A stretch of 64,000 nt of DNA from Streptomyces resistomycificus (GTDB lineage Bacteria; Actinomycetota; Actinomycetes; Streptomycetales; Streptomycetaceae): positions 65,051 to 129,050 of the forward strand of contig NZ_KQ949008.1 in assembly GCF_001514265.1 (NCBI RefSeq), given 5' to 3'. A program made the position numbers and the translations under genes. Positions 18,914 through 27,169 of this stretch are shown here, in pieces (position 1 is the first letter of the stretch; every line of letters starts with the position of its first letter). The notes beneath the pieces are model-generated. The model ran no database searches. It saw only the letters and a list, made by a program, of their open reading frames with translations, and was not told the DNA's origin.

Positions 18914-19433
18914 CAAACGACGTCGGCTCTCTCCGAGCACGGCCATGTCGTGCTCGGTCAGCCACGGGCGCCCCGATTTCCCGACGAAGTCGAGCACCCG
19001 GATGTCGAGTTGGGGATGGTCGGCCCGCCGGACCTCCCTGGGTGCCTCTGCCTCGCTCCGGCAGTTCGCACCCACGCCTCCCGGCGGCGCTCGGCGCTCC
19101 GGTGCGCCGTCAGTCCGATCGTGCGTCGACGGTGGCCGAAGTTCTGCCGGGGGTCTCACCGGCGCGCATGCGCTCAGTCTGCGTGAGCCGGGCTCCTGAC
19201 CGCCTCCACGCCGTCCCGTCGTGGGCGTCGCGATGGCCGAGGTGCGCTGCCAGGATGCAGGCAGGGTCGTCGGTCGCGCAGGCCGTGGTGGGTTGCGGCG
19301 GTCGGACGTGGCGCGGGACAGGGAACCGTTCGCCAGATACTCGCCCAGCCGGGCGGCGGGAGGGAATCTCGCCCCTCACGTCACCCGACCTCCGAAGAGG
19401 GCGAGCCCTCGATGACCGGGGAACTGCCCGCGG
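18914..19433. other. intergenic region between convergent genes
   Basis: Nothing convincing was found in six frames. A minus-strand run near 18930-19040 (QLDIRVLDFVGKSGRPWLTE) is protein-like but has no continuation, and may be the trace of a lost gene. No strong terminator hairpin was recognised. Confidence 0.4.
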
Positions 19434-20900
19434 TCAGTGGGATGACAGGGCCGCGGCGTGAGCGGCCCGCAACGAGGGCTTGTCTATCTTGCCGACAGCG
19501 TTCTTGGGGATGGCGTCGACCACCAGGAATGACGTCGGCCGCTTGTAGCCACTGAGGTGTCGCGCAGTCAGCGCTTCCAGGGCCTCGGGATCGACAGTCG
19601 TACCAGGTCGCGGCTGGACGTAGGCGACCACCACCTCTCCCCACCTGTCGTCAGGCACACCGATGACGGCGGCCTCCAGGACAGACGGGTCAGTTGTGAG
19701 GACGTCCTCGATCTCCTTGGGGTAGATGTTCTCGCCACCACGGATGATCATGTCTTTCGATCGCCCGACCAGGGTCAGGTAGCCGTCCGCGTCCAGGTGG
19801 CCCACGTCGCCCGTGTACAGCCAGCCGTCCACGATCGTCTTGGCCGTGTCTTCCGGCCTGCCGAGATAGCCACGCATGACGTTGGGGCCACGCACGATGA
19901 CCTCACCATCCATGCCGGTCGCCAGCTCGTTGCCCTGCTCGTCGACGATCCGGAGCTCCTGCCCCGGGACGACAACCCCCACGGTGCCTGCGCGGCGCGG
20001 ACCCGCGACGGGGTTCACGGTGGAAAAGCAGGTTCCTTCGGACAGCCCGTACCCCTCGATGATGGGGAATCCGTACCGGGCCTCGAATCGGATCGGCAAC
20101 TCGGCGGAGGCGGGTGCCGCACCGCACGTGCCGTATCGCAGCGAGGACGTGTCGGGTCGAACGTCGGCCGGCAGCGCCTCGAGGATGTTGTAGACCGTGG
20201 GCACGGCACTGAAGTAGGTGGGTCGCTCCCGCTCGACGAGATCGAAGAAGGTCTTGGGGTCGAACCGGTCGGTGATGAAGACGCTGCCGCCTGCGACCAG
20301 CGGCATGAGCACGCTGATCACGATGGCGTTGACGTGGAAGAGCGGCAGGATCAGCAAGCAGCGGTCGGTCTGCCCGGTCTCGATCACCTGGCACCCCATC
20401 GCCGCCATTGCGTCGATGTTGGAGTGGTCGAGCATCACGCCCTTCGGTACGCCCGTCGTTCCGCTGGTGTAGATCAGGAGTGCCGGCGCGGTCGAGTCCG
20501 GCTGCGGCGTCGGACCCGGCCCCACCGCCTCCCCGTCCAGGTCGTCGACGGCCAGCGTGGTGACGCCCGCAGCGGTCGTGCCGTCCTCGACGACCAGCAG
20601 GCGTGCGCCCGAGTCGTGGAGCTGCCGTGCGACCTCACCCTCGGTCAGGCTCGGATTGACCGGGGTGACGGTCGCGCCGAGCCGCCAGGCCCCGAACAGC
20701 AGAAAAACGAACTCGACGCGGTTCCTCAGCTTGAGCGCCACGACATCGCCGGTACCGATCCCAAGGTCCTGAAGGTGCCGAGCGGCAGCCCGGACACGGG
20801 TCAGGAACTGGGCATTGGTGAGCGAATGACGCCCGTCGGCGACCGCGGGCCCGTCCGGAGTGGATGCGGCGCGACGGTCGGGCAGAGAGGCGAAATGCAT
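19434..20900 (-). CDS. acyl-CoA synthetase / AMP-dependent ligase
   Basis: A 488-residue adenylate-forming enzyme. The P-loop-like core is LLIYTSGTTGVPKGVML, followed by GYGLSEGTC, YTGDVG, the hinge GRSKDMIIRGGENIYPKEIE and the catalytic Lys in PKNAVGKIDKPSLR. It would activate a carboxylic acid to its CoA thioester. The ATG at 20900 gives the normal N-terminus. It is the last gene of a minus-strand cluster starting with the AraC gene at 24741, and is the logical entry point to the adjacent beta-oxidation genes. Confidence 0.92.
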   Translation of the reverse strand: MHFASLPDRRAASTPDGPAVADGRHSLTNAQFLTRVRAAARHLQDLGIGTGDVVALKLRNRVEFVFLLFGAWRLGATVTPVNPSLTEGEVARQLHDSGARLLVVEDGTTAAGVTTLAVDDLDGEAVGPGPTPQPDSTAPALLIYTSGTTGVPKGVMLDHSNIDAMAAMGCQVIETGQTDRCLLILPLFHVNAIVISVLMPLVAGGSVFITDRFDPKTFFDLVERERPTYFSAVPTVYNILEALPADVRPDTSSLRYGTCGAAPASAELPIRFEARYGFPIIEGYGLSEGTCFSTVNPVAGPRRAGTVGVVVPGQELRIVDEQGNELATGMDGEVIVRGPNVMRGYLGRPEDTAKTIVDGWLYTGDVGHLDADGYLTLVGRSKDMIIRGGENIYPKEIEDVLTTDPSVLEAAVIGVPDDRWGEVVVAYVQPRPGTTVDPEALEALTARHLSGYKRPTSFLVVDAIPKNAVGKIDKPSLRAAHAAALSSH

Positions 20901-20974
20901 GGTGAGGTCACCTATCGTGGTGTGGCGCGTTTCAACGCGAAGGCAGCAGTGCGGACTTCGGGTGACAGGCTCGG

Positions 20975-21859
20975 TCACTCAGCGGCGTCGCGCTTCGCGA
21001 TCGCCTCGCCGGCGGAGAACTGGAGCGTCCAGACGTTGCCGTGGTGCGGGTACTTCTCCACCATGGTGGCCACCAGTTCTTCGGCGTCCTTCGCGACCCC
21101 GGAGGCGGCCGCGAAGTCCTGGATGTAGGCGCGGGTCTGGGCGATCATGGTCTCGACCGCGTAGTCGTCGCCGTCGGGCCTGCGGTGTCCGGACACGATC
21201 ATGCGCGGGCGGAGGCTCTCCACGGTGTCGACGGTCTCGAGCCAGTCCTGCCACTCGTCGGGCGTCGACAGGCCGAGCATGGGATGGATCTCGTTGTAGA
21301 TGGAGTCACCGGCCACGACGACGTCGATCTCGGGGATGTGCACGATGCTCGTGGGATGGATGTCGGCCTGCTTCACCTCGATGATGTGCAGGGGAGATCC
21401 GTCGACGTACAGCGTGCTTCCTTCGAGTGGCTCCGGAAGCGGCCCCGCCATGATGCAGGAGTCGCCGAACAACATGCCCCACTGCTCGATCTGAAGCTGC
21501 ATGGTCTGCTTCATGGACTCGACCACGTGGGGCAGCGCCACGGCCTTCGCCTCCGGGAACCGCTCCAGGAGCGGTCCGAAGCCCAGGTAGTGATCGGCGT
21601 GATCATGGGTGATGTAGATCGTCGTGAGCTTCTTGCCGGTGCGCTCGATCAGGTCACCGAGGTCGCGGACGTCATCCTTGAGGTAGAGCGCGTCGATCAG
21701 GACCACCTCGGTGGCGCCGCTCACGAGCGTGGCCGTGGTGGGCGAGAAGGTGCCGTTCGGTACGCCGGGAAACTCCTCGGCCGGGACATTCGGCCAGCGA
21801 CCGACGAAGACCGTGGCGCGGATGGGCGGGGCAGGCGAGGAGTGGGGGGCAGTGGTCAC
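20975..21859 (-). CDS. metallo-beta-lactamase-fold hydrolase
   Basis: A 294-residue protein with the zinc motif THDHADHYLGF, a bridging Asp in VVVAGDSIYNEIHP and a distal His in VSGHRRPDG. It resembles Vmh/quorum-quenching-type MBL proteins with an N-terminal cap rather than beta-lactamases. The GTG at 21859 overlaps the TGA of a small upstream frame (GTGA) and has GGAGG close upstream. It probably cleaves an ester, lactone or thioester intermediate of the catabolic pathway. Confidence 0.87.
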   Translation of the reverse strand: MTTAPHSSPAPPIRATVFVGRWPNVPAEEFPGVPNGTFSPTTATLVSGATEVVLIDALYLKDDVRDLGDLIERTGKKLTTIYITHDHADHYLGFGPLLERFPEAKAVALPHVVESMKQTMQLQIEQWGMLFGDSCIMAGPLPEPLEGSTLYVDGSPLHIIEVKQADIHPTSIVHIPEIDVVVAGDSIYNEIHPMLGLSTPDEWQDWLETVDTVESLRPRMIVSGHRRPDGDDYAVETMIAQTRAYIQDFAAASGVAKDAEELVATMVEKYPHHGNVWTLQFSAGEAIAKRDAAE

Positions 21860-22143
21860 GAGGTACCTCCGGTTGCGGTGTTGTCGGCCGACGCGGCCTT
21901 GCGCACGTCGGCGGCGAAGTCACGGGATGAACGCACGCTCGGCGACTCATGGAACGAGTGCGCCGAGCGCTGGTATGCGAGCGCCACGTCGCTCTGAAGC
22001 ACCACCGCGGCAGCGCGGAGTGCCGGAGTGATCGCGATGGTCGGCGCGACGCGCCGTTCGGCAGGTCGATATGGGGAATCCTGTCCCCGACTCCCAGGTC
22101 GCCCTCCGGGATCCGGAGATGGATGAGGTCCCGGGGCCCGCAC
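21856..22143 (-). CDS. possible small protein preceding the MBL gene
   Basis: A frame of up to 95 residues whose TGA overlaps the GTG of the MBL gene by the GTGA arrangement used by coupled genes. The C-terminal ~50 residues (VALAYQRSAHSFHESPSVR onward) look more protein-like than the first half; a GTG at 22005 would start a 49-residue product. No family is recognised. It could be a real linker gene or just leader sequence. Confidence 0.3.
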   Translation of the reverse strand: MRAPGPHPSPDPGGRPGSRGQDSPYRPAERRVAPTIAITPALRAAAVVLQSDVALAYQRSAHSFHESPSVRSSRDFAADVRKAASADNTATGGTS

Positions 22144-22187
22144 GGTGGACAGGACCCCAACGGTGCCTCGGGACCTCGGTCAGAGGG

Positions 22188-22628
22188 TCAGCCGGTCAGC
22201 TCGTAGGGGACGGGACGGTTCTCCTTGGCCCAGAGCTTCTCCACGTCGGACTCCGGCGGAGGCGGAACGAGGCCCTCGACGCGCCACAGGTCCATGGGGG
22301 TCTCGTCGATGTGGACCTCCCAGTCGTAGCCGCGGTCCTTCACGAACGGCGCCAGCTTCTCCTCGATGACCTCCATGCACAGGAACCGCATCTCGGGATC
22401 GTCCATCTGCCGGGCGATGTGGTCCACGCGGATCCGTATGAAGTTGTTGTTCGCCTTGCCACCGACGTACATGGTGTCCGCCGGCATGTCCTTGAACAGG
22501 ACGACGACGTAGAACTTCGGCAGGTCATAGGCGTAGTCCGTGTAGAGCGAGGTGATCCTCTGGGACAGCTGTTCCTTGTCCTGCGGGGTGAAGGCGCTCT
22601 CGGGGGTGAAGATCTCCCAGTACGGCAT
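22188..22628 (-). CDS. tautomerase-superfamily protein, cis-CaaD-like (Tautomerase_3 type)
   Basis: A 146-residue protein beginning MPYWEIF, so Met removal exposes the catalytic Pro1 of the superfamily. Length and layout fit the cis-3-chloroacrylic acid dehalogenase-like group: Arg residues in FIRIRVDHIARQ, and Glu108 in IDETPMDLW at the place of cis-CaaD Glu114. The residue at the His28 position appears to be Tyr, so dehalogenation proper is doubtful and isomerisation or hydration of an enol is more likely. Its neighbours are an alpha/beta hydrolase and an MBL hydrolase. Confidence 0.85.
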   Translation of the reverse strand: MPYWEIFTPESAFTPQDKEQLSQRITSLYTDYAYDLPKFYVVVLFKDMPADTMYVGGKANNNFIRIRVDHIARQMDDPEMRFLCMEVIEEKLAPFVKDRGYDWEVHIDETPMDLWRVEGLVPPPPESDVEKLWAKENRPVPYELTG

Positions 22629-22708
22629 TGCGGCTCCTTGATGGATGGATCGGTGACGGGAGAGGTGTGGCTCGTCGATGCGGCTCAGAAGGGGCGCAGG
22701 AGGGGGGT

Positions 22709-23614
22709 TCAGCCCCGGAGGTGCTTGACGAAGTGGTCCCGTGCGGCTGCGGAGAGCTCGTCGAAGCCGGGGCCGCTGTAGAAGTCGAAGTGGCCGCCCT
22801 GCTTGACGATGATCTGCTTCGGCTCCCGGGCCTCCTCGTACGCGTCGAGGGCCAACTCGAACGGTGCCACCGTGTCGTTGTCGGCCACGATCATCAGGAG
22901 CGGGGTCGGCGCGATGCGGCTGATGAAGGTACCCGGGGCGTACTCGGTCACCATCTCCATGCTTCGAGCCGTCAGCTCGTTCTTCCAGTTGGGCGCCCGG
23001 TCCGCCGACGTCTTGATGAACCACTCGTAGGCGTCGACCGCGGGCATCACGGCCTGCGCCGTGGGGTCGGCCGCGACGACCGGGACCATGGCGGGCTCTC
23101 CACCGGTGAACCGGTTGAGTCGGTCGCCCTCCTGGATCGCACGGAAGACCGGGATGAAGTCCGGCCGGATCGCCCGGCTCAGGGTGCGCGGACCCGTGAT
23201 GAACGGCACCTGGGAGACGACGGCCTTCACCCTCTTGTCGATCGCCGCGACCATGAGGACGTGTCCACCGGAGAAGCTGGAGCCCCAGATGCCGATCTTC
23301 GACGCGTTCACTTCGGGGCGGGTGGTGGCGTAGGTGATCGCGTTCCGGAAATCCCGGTACTGCAGGACCGGGTCGACCTCCTGGCGGGGAGTTCCCTCAC
23401 TGTCGCCGAAGTTCCGGTGATCGTAGGCGAGCACGTTGAGGCCGGCTTCGGAGAAGACCACGGCATAGTCGTCGAGGTGCATCTCCTTGACGCAGGAGAG
23501 CCCGTGCGCCAGGACCACGACCGGTGCCGGCGTGCTGGTGTTCCTGGCCGGATAGAACCAGCCCCGGAGGGTGACGCCGCCCTCGCCCGGGAACTCGATG
23601 TCTTCTCGATTCAT
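22709..23614 (-). CDS. alpha/beta hydrolase (dienelactone-hydrolase / S9-like)
   Basis: A 301-residue cytoplasmic hydrolase. An oxyanion-hole region (VVVLAHGLSCVKEM) precedes the nucleophile elbow GIWGSSFSGGH, in which the Ser of G-S-S is the expected nucleophile. A late acid (IVADNDTVAP) and His (QGGHFDFY) complete the triad. The ATG at 23614 has a GGAAG site. The extended family includes C-C bond and ester hydrolases of aromatic and alicyclic degradation, which fits its place between the tautomerase and the AraC regulator. Confidence 0.88.
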   Translation of the reverse strand: MNREDIEFPGEGGVTLRGWFYPARNTSTPAPVVVLAHGLSCVKEMHLDDYAVVFSEAGLNVLAYDHRNFGDSEGTPRQEVDPVLQYRDFRNAITYATTRPEVNASKIGIWGSSFSGGHVLMVAAIDKRVKAVVSQVPFITGPRTLSRAIRPDFIPVFRAIQEGDRLNRFTGGEPAMVPVVAADPTAQAVMPAVDAYEWFIKTSADRAPNWKNELTARSMEMVTEYAPGTFISRIAPTPLLMIVADNDTVAPFELALDAYEEAREPKQIIVKQGGHFDFYSGPGFDELSAAARDHFVKHLRG

Positions 23615-23787
23615 ATGATCTTCCGATTCGCTTGCGACGGTCCGTCGGTCGTGTGGAGGTTCGCTCGGAGTGATCCGACACTCGCGAGTACTGGTGTCGG
23701 GCCCAGAATCCACGAAGACCCGGGCGGGCTCCTAGAAGGATCGCGCCGCAGGGTGGTACGGGTGTGCCACGGCCTACGAGGAGACGG

Positions 23788-24741
23788 TCAGGCGCATCCG
23801 TGGGCTTCCCGGTAGTCGCCGGGCGACAGCGAGAACTCCCGACGGAACTCCCGTCCGAAGTGGCTCGCGTCGCAGAAGCCCCACCGGTGCGCGATCGCGG
23901 CAATGGAGAGGCTCGTGTTCACGAGGTCGCCCCTGGCCGCTGCCAGGCGGTGCATGCGGATGACCGCCCCGACGGTGTCCCCGGTCGACGCGAAGGCCCG
24001 GTGCACCGTCCTCGGAGAAACGCTGTGGGCGGTGGCGAGGTCGGCGACTCTGATCGGTCCACCGGAGAGATGGGCGATGATCCAGTCTTCCAGCCGCCGT
24101 CGGAACAGCTGGAGAAACTCGTCGTCGCCGATGTGGGGGCGACTCGCACGGATCATGCTGGCGATGAGGACGAGGAGGGAGTTGCGCGCTCCCTCGACCT
24201 CCGCCGCGGACATCCGCGCGATGTGCCGGTCCAGGCTCATGAGGAAGCCGTGGAGGAGGTTGACCAAAGGGCTCTGAGCCGTGTCCAGGAGCAGGCAACC
24301 GGGTGCACCGCCCCCCGTGTTGAACGGGGACAGGGCGCTCATGGGCACCCGGACCGTTCGTTTCGTCAGGTGATCGGGGATGACGAACCGCCCGGTGGTG
24401 CGGGTGCTCATGATGAGAACCGTTCCCGGTCGCAGGACGACGGTCTCGTCAGCGGTCTCGATGATCTGCCGGCCGGCGTTGGCGGCGAGGAGCAGAAGCG
24501 CGTCGTCGTCCTGACGCACTGCGTTTCTGCCTCGGGTCCCTTCGACCTGCGGGCACACCCAGTCGGTGATGAGAAGGTCTCCGAGGTCCAGTTCCTCAGC
24601 GGATCCGAGGCGCTTGACCGGCCCGGTGAGCCGCAGGTCCATGGAGGCAAGGCGGTCGCGGACGGCGAGCCTCCAGCGGACGTCCAGCTCTTCGGGTGTC
24701 AGCAGGCCGGCGGGGCTTAGCATGGGTGGGGCGACAGTCAC
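23788..24741 (-). CDS. AraC-family transcriptional regulator (AraC_binding_2 type)
   Basis: A 317-residue activator with an N-terminal cupin-like sensor domain (about 20-170). A C-terminal AraC/XylS double helix-turn-helix (about 215-310) includes the end motif FCDASHFGREFRREFSLSP. The start is GTG 24741 with GGAG seven bases upstream; ATG 24720 is the alternative. It is divergent from another AraC gene 94 bp away and is the first gene upstream of the hydrolase-tautomerase-MBL-ligase set, which it probably activates. Confidence 0.85.
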   Translation of the reverse strand: MTVAPPMLSPAGLLTPEELDVRWRLAVRDRLASMDLRLTGPVKRLGSAEELDLGDLLITDWVCPQVEGTRGRNAVRQDDDALLLLAANAGRQIIETADETVVLRPGTVLIMSTRTTGRFVIPDHLTKRTVRVPMSALSPFNTGGGAPGCLLLDTAQSPLVNLLHGFLMSLDRHIARMSAAEVEGARNSLLVLIASMIRASRPHIGDDEFLQLFRRRLEDWIIAHLSGGPIRVADLATAHSVSPRTVHRAFASTGDTVGAVIRMHRLAAARGDLVNTSLSIAAIAHRWGFCDASHFGREFRREFSLSPGDYREAHGCA

Positions 24742-24835
24742 TTCGGCTCCAGCTCGGTAGAGGCTGTCCTCTCGGTCGTAACGTGTAGTTTGCTCCGTTG
24801 AAACATTCCGGTACTTGCCCTGAGGCGACAAGGAT

Positions 24836-25888
24836 TTGTCCTTGCGTGACACCGATCTTCCTGTCCGGTGCTCTGCCCTGCAGGGGCTCTCCGCGCTCGT
24901 CACCGAGATCGGCGGCTCGGGCCCGGAACTCCTCGCGGCATACGGCTTCGACGAGGCGAGGATCGCCGAGGGCAACTCGTTCGCCAGTCTCCGACTGGTC
25001 GAGCGCGTTCTCGAGGAAACGGCCCGCCGATTCGCGCTTCCGGACCTCGGGTTGAGGATGGCGGCGCAGCAGGATCTGCATGTGCTGGGGCCGCTGGCGA
25101 TCGCCATGGAGAACTCACGCACGATCGGCGAGGCCGTCGAGTGCGCGAGCCGGTACCTGTTCGTCTACAGCCCGGCCCTCTCACTCAAGGAAACCGACGA
25201 TCCGCTGGGAAGTCCCGGTGTGGTCGGCCTCCGCTACACGACCACGGGCATCAGCGCCTCACCACAGGCGATCGACTACGGCATCGGGATCGTCCACCGA
25301 GTCCTGACGCTGCTCCACGGCGACGCACCCTACGGACTGCGTTCGGTCCTGCTGCCACACCCTCGCCTGGCACAGGAAAGCTCCTACCGGGCGTACTTCG
25401 GGGCCGAGGTCAGATTCGACTGTCCGAGCGCGGCCCTGCGTGTCCCGAGCCACCTGTTCTCGACACCGGTCAGGGGCGGCGACGACCTGCTTCACGACAT
25501 CGCGATGGACCATCTCGAAACGCACTTCGGTCACCAGCACGTGCCCATGTCGGACCTGGTCGCAGCAATTCTCAGCGAACAGCTCGGATCCAGCGGTCCG
25601 GACCTGTCGAAGATCGCGCGCCTGCTGAGTCTTCACCCGCGTTCGCTGCAGCGGTCCCTGTCCAAGGAGGGCACGACCTTCTCCGGCGTCGTCGATCGTG
25701 TACGCAGGAGTCAGGCCCTGGACTTGATCACGAGGACCGACCTGTCCTTCTCGCAGATCGCGGCCAGCCTGGGGATGCAGGAACAGTCCAGCCTCACTCG
25801 TGCGGTACGTCGGTGGTTCGACACGTCACCTTCCAGGCTACGACGCGAAGGACTGGAACCGAAAGGTCAGTCCGCCCTCACCGACTGA
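24836..25888 (+). CDS. AraC-family regulator (arabinose-binding-domain type)
   Basis: A 350-residue regulator of the OruR/ArgR-like branch. The N-terminal ligand domain (about 10-200) begins CSALQGLSALVTEIGGSGPE. The C-terminal helix-turn-helix is LSFSQIAASLGMQEQSSLTR then AVRRWFDTSPSRLR. The TTG at 24836 has AAGGA just upstream, with a second TTG two codons on. Two different AraC sensors back to back suggest that the catabolic cluster responds to two signals, or to a substrate and an intermediate. Confidence 0.85.
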   Translation: MSLRDTDLPVRCSALQGLSALVTEIGGSGPELLAAYGFDEARIAEGNSFASLRLVERVLEETARRFALPDLGLRMAAQQDLHVLGPLAIAMENSRTIGEAVECASRYLFVYSPALSLKETDDPLGSPGVVGLRYTTTGISASPQAIDYGIGIVHRVLTLLHGDAPYGLRSVLLPHPRLAQESSYRAYFGAEVRFDCPSAALRVPSHLFSTPVRGGDDLLHDIAMDHLETHFGHQHVPMSDLVAAILSEQLGSSGPDLSKIARLLSLHPRSLQRSLSKEGTTFSGVVDRVRRSQALDLITRTDLSFSQIAASLGMQEQSSLTRAVRRWFDTSPSRLRREGLEPKGQSALTD

Positions 25889-26042
25889 GCGTGCTCCGGG
25901 TGCTGTCACGTTGGCTGAGCGAGTGGAATGATCTCCGGGTTGATCATGGTGGAGGGGGATCGTCTGTGAGGAGCGCGTCGCCGTCGTACAAGGGGCACCG
26001 GCAGCGGTCGGATTGAGGGATGGTCTCGACGTTCTGTTTCCG

Positions 26043-26351
26043 CTAGATCGTCGAGGGGTGCGCGGTGGCGTCGATGCTGGGGTTGCTGGAGGCACGGGAA
26101 ACGGCCGCCCGCGAGCGGGTGGAGGGTCTGCGGGAGACGGCGGCCCGTGCGGCTGCGGCGCTGGAGGCCGCCGAGAGCCTCAGCAAGGCGCCACGCCGCT
26201 TCCCTGCCAGCAGTCGCCCCGGCTCACGGTCCGGTCGGTCCTGGAGCACGTTCAAAATCCGCTGGTTGTCGAGCGCGGACACAGCAGCAGACGCTTCCTT
26301 GCCTTCGGCCTCCACCGCGACGGTGGTCTCTTCGGCAGACACCGCCGACAC
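26043..26351. pseudogene. scrambled relic of an IS-associated helper gene
   Basis: The plus strand from 26065 reads MLGLLEARETAARERVEGLR, the usual N-terminus of small actinobacterial IS-associated proteins. The C-terminal-type sequence of the same kind of protein (SALDNQRILNVLQDRPDREP) is on the minus strand over about 26215-26300. The two halves are therefore in opposite orientation, consistent with a local inversion in a dead gene. Family assignment is from memory and tentative. Confidence 0.35.
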
Positions 26352-26361
26352 CCCCTCGACG

Positions 26362-26946
26362 TCAAGCAGTGGGCCTGTGAGCAGCCCGGGAGTTGTAGGA
26401 CGGGCTGGGGCAGGCGGGAACCTGGCAGGGAAGGCCGTGGGTCAAGGGCTGGGCGCGCTCCCGCAGCCAGGCTTTCTCAGTGCCTTTGGCGGCGTGGTGT
26501 TTCCAGGCGTTGAAGTGGGTGGCGCACATGCCCTTGCAGTGACGTGGGCGGACGCATTGCACGCCCTCGCGGGTGATGGAGCACCGGACGGTGACCATGC
26601 CGGGAAAGCTGCGCTGGCGAATTGGACGGTAGACGGCGGCGAAGGTGTCCGTCTGCTGGTCTGAGGCTCTCAGCTGCTCACGGCATGGACAGCAGAAGGT
26701 GTTCTTGGTGACGACGATGGTGTCGCAGGCCCGCGTCAGGGCTTGAACGAATGTCCGTTTCAGCAGCTCAGAGGGTACGGCGAGATGGCTCCCGAAACGC
26801 TGTACCCCAGGTCCGGGAACGCCGGCCATTTGCTCGGCGATTCGACCGGCACGAGAGGGCAGTACGTCGCCGACGGCCACCAGGGCGCGGGCGGTGTCGG
26901 CCGCCGCGCGGGTCCGGCGCTCTGGTACGGGCAGCACGGCAAGCAA
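26362..26946 (-). pseudogene. relic of a site-specific integrase, Cys-rich segment
   Basis: An open frame of 194 residues with a zinc-finger-like Cys/His region (RCSITREGVQCVRPRHCKGM, then CATHF and later CQVPAC). This pattern occurs in the N-terminal part of large actinobacterial tyrosine integrases (C-x-C-x-glC-x2-H). No catalytic R/H/Y residues are present, so if the assignment is right only a fragment remains. It lies next to the helper-gene relic. Confidence 0.4.
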
Positions 26947-27120
26947 CAGGCCGGCGACGTGGCAGGGCGCGGTCGACGTCGCCGACCTCTCGGTGGATCC
27001 CGACCCTCGATGCCCGGAGTGCGTCTCTTTTCAGCCATGCCTCTATAACGTCCGTGCACGGAAAGGTACTTCCGTACAGGAGCATGCACCTGACATCTTG
27101 CATCCACTACTCGTTTCGTA

Positions 27121-27154
27121 CGGCCCGGCCGGTGCCCTCAGCACGGCCGGGCCG
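27121..27154 (+). terminator. strong GC hairpin just upstream of the subtilase gene
   Basis: CGGCCCGGCCGGTG (27121-27134) pairs with CACGGCCGGGCCG (27142-27154) around the loop CCCTCAG, with one bulged G, followed by TTT. It may terminate upstream transcription, or sit in the 5' leader of the subtilase mRNA 15 bp before its start codon. Confidence 0.5.
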
Positions 27155-27169
27155 TTTCCGGAGGACGCA

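Noticed and set aside
19557..21128. 523-codon plus-strand open frame opposite the acyl-CoA ligase and MBL genes
   Set aside because: It spans two motif-complete genes on the other strand and shows no domain of its own.
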